Assembly: GCA_002238525.1 (NCBI GenBank)
Contig: MPMN01000018.1
Location: 1 to 45,306, forward strand
DNA: 45,306 nucleotides
Direction: 5' to 3'
From: Flavobacteriaceae bacterium bin25
Lineage (GTDB): Bacteria > Bacteroidota > Bacteroidia > Flavobacteriales > Flavobacteriaceae
Shown piece by piece: positions 36,851 to 43,498 of the stretch; the first letter of the stretch is position 1, and each line of letters starts with the position of its first letter. The notes beneath the pieces were generated by a model. It saw nothing but the letters and a program-made list of their open reading frames with translations. It ran no database searches and had not been told where the DNA came from. A program made the translations under genes and the position numbers.

Positions 36851-37864
36851 TTGAGAATTCCATCAAATAATGGCCCGATAGATAGTATCACTGATTTAAT
36901 TGGCCAGACTCCATTAATTAAACTTAGTCAATCGGTAAAGTCTTTTACTGGTTCATATTATGCTAAATGGGAGGGTGCCAATCCTGGTCATTCTACTAAG
37001 GACCGTATTGCTCTTTACATCATAGAAAAAGCCGAAAAGAGGGGGCTTTTAAAACCGGGTTCTACGGTTATTGAGACCACATCTGGTAATACGGGATTTA
37101 GTTTGGCAATGGTTGCCATTAAGAGGGGTTATCGTTGTGTTTTGGCGGTGAATTCAAAAGCCTCTGAAGACAAAATTAATATGCTTCGAGCCATGAATGC
37201 ATTGGTTTGGGTTTGTCCTGCGAAGGTACCTGCTGAGGATCCAAACTCTTATTACAATGTTGCCAAGTATTTAAAGAAAAGGTATAAGAATTCGGTATAT
37301 ATCAATCAGTATTTTAATGATTTGAATGTTGAAGCTCATTATGCTACTACCGGACCAGAGATATGGAAACAAACTTCTGGTAAAATCACTCATTTGATTG
37401 CTTCGAGTGGAACTGGAGGAACTATATCTGGGTGTGGAAAATATCTAAAGGAAAAGAATCCCAAAATCAAAATAATCGGTGTTGATGCTTATGGATCAGT
37501 ATTGAAGAAGTATCATGAGACGGGTGAAATTGACCCAAATGAAATTCATTTTTATCGGATAGAGGGTATGGGCAAGAATCTTATACCCACGGCCACAAAG
37601 TTTGAATACATTGACAGGTATGTCAAGGTTAATGATGAGAATAGTGCTTATCGGAGCCGGCAAATTTCAAATTCTGAGGGTATTTTTGTGGGCTATACTT
37701 CTGGAGGTGTTTTGCAGGCTACATACCAATTAGCGGAGGAAAATGAATTTGATGCTAAGTCCTGTGTAGTTTTGATATTTCCAGATCATGGTTCTAGGTA
37801 TATTACGAGGATTTATTCTAATTCTTGGATGAAGGCTCAGGGGTTTAATAAGAGTAGTTATTAG
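36851..37864 (+). CDS. Fold-type II PLP synthase of the cysteine synthase family; likely cysteate synthase for sulfonolipid (capnine) synthesis
   Basis: A 337-residue cysteine-synthase-type enzyme. PLP Lys50 lies in NPGHSTKDR (44-52), TSGNTG (77-82) binds substrate, and SSGTGGTISG binds the cofactor phosphate. It lacks the CBS domains of cystathionine beta-synthase. In gliding Bacteroidota, a member of this family (CapA) makes L-cysteate from O-phosphoserine and sulfite for capnine. This one lies 42 bases before an alpha-oxoamine synthase of the type (CapB) that uses cysteate, which is the main reason for the call. An ordinary O-acetylserine sulfhydrylase is the alternative; the His in NPGHSTKD differs from the usual Gly-Ser. 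The start is a TTG and may lie elsewhere. Confidence 0.7.
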   Translation: MRIPSNNGPIDSITDLIGQTPLIKLSQSVKSFTGSYYAKWEGANPGHSTKDRIALYIIEKAEKRGLLKPGSTVIETTSGNTGFSLAMVAIKRGYRCVLAVNSKASEDKINMLRAMNALVWVCPAKVPAEDPNSYYNVAKYLKKRYKNSVYINQYFNDLNVEAHYATTGPEIWKQTSGKITHLIASSGTGGTISGCGKYLKEKNPKIKIIGVDAYGSVLKKYHETGEIDPNEIHFYRIEGMGKNLIPTATKFEYIDRYVKVNDENSAYRSRQISNSEGIFVGYTSGGVLQATYQLAEENEFDAKSCVVLIFPDHGSRYITRIYSNSWMKAQGFNKSSY

Positions 37865-37906
37865 TCTCATTTAGGTACATAATCATATAAATTAGTTCAT
37901 CAAGAG

Positions 37907-39175
37907 ATGAAAGACATTTTTGAAAAGCGGGTTAATAACATGGGACCTTTGGGTAGGTATAAGGATATGGCTGAAGGCTTTTTTGTTTTCCCCAAATTAA
38001 CGGGTGAAATAGGTAGTCGGATGTATTATAGGGGCAAAGAGGTAATCACTTGGAGTGTGAACAATTATCTTGGATTGGCTAATCATCCTGAGGTACGTAA
38101 AGCAGATGCTGATGCTGCGGCCAAGTATGGTTCGGCTTATCCTATGGGTGCTCGAATGATGTCGGGCCAGACGGATTTACATTCAGAACTAGAAAGACAA
38201 TTGGCTGCATTTGTTGAGAAACAGGCTGCTTATTTACTCAATTTTGGTTATCAGGGTGTTATTTCGATAATTGATGCTCTGGTTGATAGGACTGATGTTA
38301 TTGTTTATGATTCTGAATCCCATGGTTGTATTGTTGATGGTGTTCGGTTACATTTTGGTAAGAAATTTGCTTACAATCACAACGACCCAAAAAGTCTTGA
38401 AAAGAAGTTAGTGCGAGCAACCCAAGAGGCCGAAAAATCGGACGGAGGAATTTTGGTTATATCCGAGGGTGTATTTGGTATGCGGGGAACTCAGGGAATT
38501 CTTAGGGAGATAGTTGCTTTAAAAAAGAAATTTAAGTTTCGATTTTTTGTAGATGATGCTCATGGTTTCGGGGTATTGGGAAAAAGTGGTATGGGTACAG
38601 GTTCTGAGCAGGGTGTGCAGAAGGAAATCGACATATATTTTTCCACTTTTGCTAAGGCGATGGCTTCAACTGGTGCATTTGTTGCTGCAGATCAGGATAT
38701 TATCGATTATTTACAGTATAACATGCGTTCTCAGATGTTTGCAAAATCTCTTCAAATGGTATTGGTAGCTGGAGCGATTAAGCGTCTTGAGTTGGTGAAG
38801 AATGGTGATGATCTTCGAGCAAAACTGTGGCATAATGTACACTCATTACAAAAGGGACTAAGAGATGCAGGGTTTGATCTTGGATTTTCTCAGAGTTGTG
38901 TAACTCCTGTATGTTTAAAAGGGACTGTAGCTGAGGTTGTACTTTTAACGAGGGAGCTTAGAGAAAATTACGGAATATTTTGTTCTATTGTGGTTTATCC
39001 TGTAATTCCTAAGGGGATGATTATATTGAGATTGATTCCGACTTCTGTTCATACGCAGGAAGACATTGATTTGACGGTTAATGCATTTATTGAGATTCGC
39101 AATAAACTTGATGGAGGTTATTACAATATTAGCTTGGAACAAGTAACCAAACAGTTAAAGGAGCTGCAACAGTAA
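37907..39175 (+). CDS. Alpha-oxoamine synthase, likely cysteate-C-fatty-acyltransferase of sulfonolipid (capnine) synthesis
   Basis: A 422-residue fold-type I PLP enzyme of the serine palmitoyltransferase / KBL / BioF group. Motifs: NNYLGLANHPEVRKA, YGSAYPMGARMMSGQTDLH, FVDDAHGFGVLG (213-225, cofactor-binding Asp and His), and STFAKAMASTGAF with Schiff-base Lys250. Family members condense an acyl group with an amino acid and release CO2. A Flavobacterium johnsoniae member is known to use cysteate for capnine and to be needed for normal gliding. The length is close to that group and longer than most serine palmitoyltransferases. Adjacency to the cysteate-synthase-like gene supports cysteate as substrate. 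The later reductase and N-acyltransferase are not in the window. Confidence 0.72.
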   Translation: MKDIFEKRVNNMGPLGRYKDMAEGFFVFPKLTGEIGSRMYYRGKEVITWSVNNYLGLANHPEVRKADADAAAKYGSAYPMGARMMSGQTDLHSELERQLAAFVEKQAAYLLNFGYQGVISIIDALVDRTDVIVYDSESHGCIVDGVRLHFGKKFAYNHNDPKSLEKKLVRATQEAEKSDGGILVISEGVFGMRGTQGILREIVALKKKFKFRFFVDDAHGFGVLGKSGMGTGSEQGVQKEIDIYFSTFAKAMASTGAFVAADQDIIDYLQYNMRSQMFAKSLQMVLVAGAIKRLELVKNGDDLRAKLWHNVHSLQKGLRDAGFDLGFSQSCVTPVCLKGTVAEVVLLTRELRENYGIFCSIVVYPVIPKGMIILRLIPTSVHTQEDIDLTVNAFIEIRNKLDGGYYNISLEQVTKQLKELQQ

Positions 39176-39218
39176 GCAAGAGGGAGGCGATTAAATTTCT
39201 CCATTCGATAGTACAATT

Positions 39219-39240
39219 GGAGAGTATAATCAACTCTCAA
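39219..39240. terminator. Possible terminator hairpin after the capB-like gene
   Basis: GAGAGT (39220-39225) and ACTCTC (39233-39238) form a perfect 6-bp stem around a 7-base loop, 45 bases after the stop codon. There is no clear T run after it, so the call is weak. Confidence 0.3.
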
Positions 39241-39459
39241 ATACACTTTTCCATAAGGCTTGGAAAGGAAGAGACTATGTTCAATTTGAGGATTTCATAG
39301 TTTTTAGTCCCGTTTTACTATGATGTCATTATGAACAATATGGTGTTATATGTTATCCTATTTATTTTGAAAGAAATACAAAAACAAAGCCTTGTTATAG
39401 TGATTTGATTAAACGCCACCATAAAATGACATACATTTGATTGCATATATTTTCGATGA

Positions 39460-41601
39460 ATGAAATTTGAAGACGGAACGTATACTGATTTACCTGGAGT
39501 TTATTACCCTCGAATATTAGCAGACATAAAAAAGAGTTCTGAGCGATTACAACCTATTTATGAAGCTTTTACAAATTCATTAGAATCAATATATCAAAAA
39601 GGAGGTAACAGAAAAAAGGACTTGATAACTGTTAAACACTACCTAAAAAATAACCTCCTAGTAGAACAACTTGAATTTGATAAAATAGAAATAATAGATA
39701 CCGGTGTGGGGTTTGATGACAAAGAATTTGAAAGGTTTAATTTATTCAAAGATTCGAGAAAAGGCTTTAAGAATAAAGGTACTGGTAGAATTCAATTGAT
39801 ACATTTTTTTGAAACGGGGAATTATAGTAGCATATTTAAAGATGATGATGGTTTCAAAAAAAGAAAATTTACAATTTCTAAGTCTCGACATTATTCTCAA
39901 AAAAATAACACAATTACCTACTTAGAATCTACACATAAACTTAATGGAAAAGTAAAAACCACTGGGACCAGCTTATTATTGTCTAATTTGCTTGAAGATG
40001 AAGATAAAAAACATTACAACTTCGATTTAGATTATTTGAAGAGAAATGTCATCTTTCATTGTTTGATGAATTTCTGTTTAAATAGAGATAATCTGCCAAA
40101 AATCGCTTTTGAACGATACATAGATGGAGACTTGGTTCAATCTCTTGAAATAACCCGAGATGACATACCGATTAATGAACAAACATTTAATTTCAAAGTC
40201 AATTACAGCTTGCTATCTGAAAATAAAATCAAGAAAGCAGATGACTCAGAAACATTTAAAGTAACTTCATTTAAAATTTCAAAAGACTCACTTCACAAAA
40301 ATGGAGTCAAGTTAACAAGCAAGAATGAGATCGTTGAATCTAATAATCTTGATATAGGATTAACAAGTATTTCTGACAAGGATAGTATTGATGGCAAAAG
40401 ATTTTTATTTTTAGTTTCAGCTGATTATTTGGATAGTAGGGATAGTGATGTAAGAGGTAAACTCAAAATACCTAGTAGAAAAGACTTTAAAAAATACGTT
40501 GGTAGTATAATTAACCATAAAGAGATCATTATTGAGGATATCAGGAAAGAAGTTAATCATTCAATTTTATCCAATTGTAAAGAAATTCAAGAAAAGGTAA
40601 AAGATAGAGATGATAGAATTGAGGAACTAAAGTCAATGTTCCTTTTGAGTGATGATTTTTTACAGAGAATATCTGTATCCTTAAACGATTCTGAACATAG
40701 CATTTTAGAGAAAGTATACATTGAAGAATCTAAACAAGTAGCTAAGCTTGACACTAAAATTAAATATCAATTTGGACAATTAAATGATCTTGACCCATCA
40801 TCAAAAAATTATGAGAAGGAATTTAATGAGGTTGTTAATGAACTAGTAAAAGAAATACCCTTACAGAATAGGAAAGAATTAACTCGATATGTAGCAAGAA
40901 GAAAAATTGTCCTTGAATTATTCAATATGATACTGAATAGAAAATTAAAGGTTCAAAATAACGGGATTAGGAAAAAAGATGAAGCATTAATACATAATTT
41001 AATTTTTAAGCAACAAAGTGATAAGCCTGATGCTAGTGACTTGTGGTTATTAGATGAAGATTTTATCTTATTTGATGGCTCTTCTGAGCGAAGACTTATG
41101 GATTTAGAAATAAAAGGAATTAAGATATTTAAAGAAAAAAAAGAATTGTCAGAAGAAGAATTATCTCATGTAGATTCTTTAAACGAAAAGAGATATCGTA
41201 AGAGGCCGGATATTTTACTATTTCCAGATGAAGGTAAGTGCATAATCATTGAATTTAAAGCGCCTGATGTGGATGTTTCTGATTACATAATTCAAATCCA
41301 AAATTATTCAACACTTATCAGAAATTTTTCAAAGGATGAATTTGAATTCGATACTTTTTATGGATATTTAATTGGAGAAAAAATTAGTGCTTTCAATGTA
41401 AGATCTAAGGATCCTGATTTCAAACAAGGACACAAATTTGATTACCTTTTCAGACCTTTGAAAAACGTAGCAGGATCATTTAGTAAAAGGCGAGATGGTG
41501 CACTTTATATGGAAATTATGAAGTATTCTACACTATATGAGAGAGCCAAAAACAGAAATGATATTTTTATAAAAAAATTGACTCAAAAGTTCAATAACTG
41601 A
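39460..41601 (+). CDS. GHKL (MORC/MutL-like) ATPase fused to a PD-(D/E)XK nuclease; candidate single-gene defence protein
   Basis: A 713-residue protein I cannot place in a named system. The N-terminal third is a GHKL ATPase: YEAFTNSLESI (N box, Glu35 and Asn39), IIDTGVGFDD (G1, Asp80), and GFKNKGTGRIQ (102-112, the ATP lid). A linker of mixed strands and a coiled region (about 355-500) follows. The C-terminus (about 500-713) is restriction-endonuclease-like: EALIHNLIFKQQ (508-519), SDLWLLDEDF, RPDILLFPDEGKCIIIEFKAP with Asp584 and Glu598-x-Lys600, then a Gln in IIQIQNYSTLI. GHKL ATPases joined to nuclease domains are known from prokaryotic conflict systems, in the group ancestral to eukaryotic MORC proteins. 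There is no methyltransferase or partner gene. The upstream gap is about 280 bases, and a transposase relic lies downstream. Function is inferred from domain pairing. Confidence 0.75.
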   Translation: MKFEDGTYTDLPGVYYPRILADIKKSSERLQPIYEAFTNSLESIYQKGGNRKKDLITVKHYLKNNLLVEQLEFDKIEIIDTGVGFDDKEFERFNLFKDSRKGFKNKGTGRIQLIHFFETGNYSSIFKDDDGFKKRKFTISKSRHYSQKNNTITYLESTHKLNGKVKTTGTSLLLSNLLEDEDKKHYNFDLDYLKRNVIFHCLMNFCLNRDNLPKIAFERYIDGDLVQSLEITRDDIPINEQTFNFKVNYSLLSENKIKKADDSETFKVTSFKISKDSLHKNGVKLTSKNEIVESNNLDIGLTSISDKDSIDGKRFLFLVSADYLDSRDSDVRGKLKIPSRKDFKKYVGSIINHKEIIIEDIRKEVNHSILSNCKEIQEKVKDRDDRIEELKSMFLLSDDFLQRISVSLNDSEHSILEKVYIEESKQVAKLDTKIKYQFGQLNDLDPSSKNYEKEFNEVVNELVKEIPLQNRKELTRYVARRKIVLELFNMILNRKLKVQNNGIRKKDEALIHNLIFKQQSDKPDASDLWLLDEDFILFDGSSERRLMDLEIKGIKIFKEKKELSEEELSHVDSLNEKRYRKRPDILLFPDEGKCIIIEFKAPDVDVSDYIIQIQNYSTLIRNFSKDEFEFDTFYGYLIGEKISAFNVRSKDPDFKQGHKFDYLFRPLKNVAGSFSKRRDGALYMEIMKYSTLYERAKNRNDIFIKKLTQKFNN

Positions 41602-42048
41602 GACTTCTCACAATTGATTTATGTGTATAATCTCATTCTTTTGGGGTTATCTATGACCGTACAATAAACTCTCAATTTACATTAAACATGCATTCGTTTG
41701 TTGAGAATACATGAATTACTTATCAATAGTTTGTGCCACTGCTCTTGTCTTCACTTTTTCCTCACTCATTTTACGATTATGCACTCCAATTTTGTGGACA
41801 ATAGTGAGAAAAATAAATCTTTTATTTCCACAAGCTTATGATATTTTTCAATTGAAAAAATTTCTAATTAACCCCGACTTTCGCACTTTTTTGAGTAATT
41901 TATATCACTTAAACACCTGTATATCAGTCATATAGATGATATATTTTGAATTTATTTTGTGAAAATATGTCCATGTGACATATTTATTTTTGCTGTTTAT
42001 TGAATGTAACTTTTTTGCATCATATTTTATAATTCCATGTCATATTAG
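41602..42048. other. Intergenic region before the IS1634-type relic, with a perfect inverted repeat
   Basis: AAATATGTC-catgt-GACATATTT (41963-41985) is a perfect 9-bp inverted repeat. TCCATGTCATATTA at about 42034 repeats part of it directly. This may be the end of the downstream element or a terminator-like site. The frame at 41711-41935 (74 codons, hydrophobic start, no homology I recognise) is not counted as a gene. Confidence 0.45.
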
Positions 42049-42644
42049 ATCGAAGTCGTAGCCAATAGAAAATACCGACCAACCACGCTACTCCGTAAAG
42101 TCTGGAGAGAAGGAAAGAAAGTCAAAAGAAAAACCATAGCCAATTTGAGCGACTTTCCTGCCTCTGTTATAGAGGGCTTTAAAGCAGCGATCAAAGGAGT
42201 AGTCTATAAGGATATTTCCAAAGCCTTCCCTATCAAAAGATCTTTACCTCATGGTCACAGAGCTTGCATTTTGGGATTGGTCAAAAAACTGAAGTTCGAT
42301 CGCCTTCTCTATAGGGAATCTAACCGAATGAGAAACATCGCTCTTGGTGCTATCATCATGAGGATTCTTTCTTCCCTTTCCAAACTAGCTGCCGCCCGTC
42401 TGCTCTCAGAATCAACCGCTACCACCTCTATAGGGGCTTTATTGAATCTGGGAAAGGTTGATGTCGATGAAGTGCCAGAACAGCAGAACTACACCCTGGT
42501 GAAAGATCTGGAACCTTGACGTTGAATGAGGTAAGTCCGCCAGGAAATCCTGACCAAGTGATTCATGTAATGTCTCAGGCAACGGAGATTCAACGGAGGG
42601 CATTAGTACTTTTTGGTATTGATCAGAAAAAATGTGTCCATTAA
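42049..42644 (+). pseudogene. IS1634-family-like transposase, internally deleted and frameshifted
   Basis: From 42049, just after an in-frame TAG, the frame reads IEVVANRKYRPTTLLRKVW and KKVKRKTIANLSDFPASVI, then LPHGHRACILGLVKKLKFDRLL and SKLAAARLLS. These match the N-terminal part of IS1634-like transposases. It stops at 42519. From about 42510 a second frame reads LTLNEVSPPGNPDQVIHVMSQATEIQRRALVLFGI to TAA at 42644, resembling that family's C-terminus. About 300 residues holding the catalytic DDE core are missing, and the two ends are in different frames. It cannot transpose. Family recognition is by pattern, not by alignment. Confidence 0.62.
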
Positions 42645-43217
42645 AGTAACAGTTGGAAATGGCACCTTTTTCAGTCTTGGTAAGGGTTTTGGGCGTATTT
42701 CGACCCGAAAGTCAGGTTTAAAGAAGGATAGGCCATATTTGTTTTTTGATGGAAAAGTCAGCATTGAAATTCAATTATCTTGCATGCTTGAATTGGCTCA
42801 TTGCCATTAACATGCAGAAAGTGAGGTTTTTGAAGTTTGGTTTAAGGAGATTCTTTTTGGTACAAGTAAACAAGACAGAAAACATCTATAATAGGTGAGA
42901 TACCACGATACAAAATCAACGCTGCTAAAATGGTAGTTTACTCCTTATAAACTTTGTATTATTTACACGAAGCCCTACAAAAAAAGAAAATGTCTATGTC
43001 CTCTATTTTGTAGCTCTTATGATGAATTGGGAATCCTATCATGACAAGTTTACAAGGTTTTCGGCAAACTCTGGGCTGAAAGCGGTAATTTATTCGGACA
43101 AGGAAAGAACACAGAGTCAATTTCATAATTCTTTGGTCTAAATATATTTTGACATTAAAAAATATTTTATTACCTTGCCATGCCGTTTATTATGTCATCA
43201 ATATTCTTTAACAGCTA

Positions 43218-43226
43218 CCCCCCCCC
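43218..43226. repeat. Poly-C tract (9 bases)
   Basis: A homopolymer of nine C bases in an AT-rich background, opposite in sense to the poly-G tract 160 bases downstream. Tracts like this change length by slippage and can alter expression. Confidence 0.7.
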
Positions 43227-43386
43227 TTATTTTGGGATAGGAGTCCGTTTATTGGGTCCAAACCTCGAATATTCTACTTTTTTAAAGAGATTGTTCTTTT
43301 TAGTACGCAAAATTCTTGCTTATACCTTTCTAAAGGGAAGGATATGATAGTCTCACTTTCCCGTATTCTTCAAATCCCATTTTTTA

Positions 43387-43396
43387 GGGGGGGGGG
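43387..43396. repeat. Poly-G tract (10 bases) upstream of the surface lipoprotein
   Basis: Ten G bases end 103 bases before the start codon of the InlB-repeat lipoprotein. In other bacteria such G tracts near promoters drive phase variation of surface proteins. No measurement here shows variation. Confidence 0.7.
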
Positions 43397-43498
43397 TAAA
43401 TGCAGCTTATGATTTTCTACTAGTCCGCTTTGAGGGGGTTTCATCTTTAAAACATATTGCTCAAATCAAAAACATTATCAAATAAAAGATACAATACA

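Larger units (their letters stand above)
42645..43498. other. Gene-free region with opposed poly-C and poly-G tracts upstream of the repeat lipoprotein
   Basis: About 850 bases. The frame at 42613-42810 has no recognisable motif. Nine C bases (43218-43226, after AGCTA) and ten G bases (43387-43396, before TAAATGCAGCT) face each other across about 160 bases; the flanks AGCTACCC... and ...GGGTAAATGCAGCT are loosely inverted. The G tract ends 103 bases before the next ATG, inside or near the promoter region. Confidence 0.55.

Noticed and set aside
31207-39175. A biosynthetic operon spanning all five genes from the metalloprotease to the acyltransferase
   Set aside because: The close spacing fits cotranscription, but protease, aldolase and peptidase have no shown role in sulfonolipid synthesis, so only the last two genes are treated as a functional pair.
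41711-41935. 74-codon frame with a hydrophobic N-terminus after the GHKL-nuclease gene
   Set aside because: The hydrophobic start could be a signal, but nothing else supports it and the surrounding DNA looks like relic sequence.
42613-42810. 65-codon frame with a TTG start after the IS1634-type relic
   Set aside because: It overlaps the relic's C-terminal tail and has no recognisable motif.
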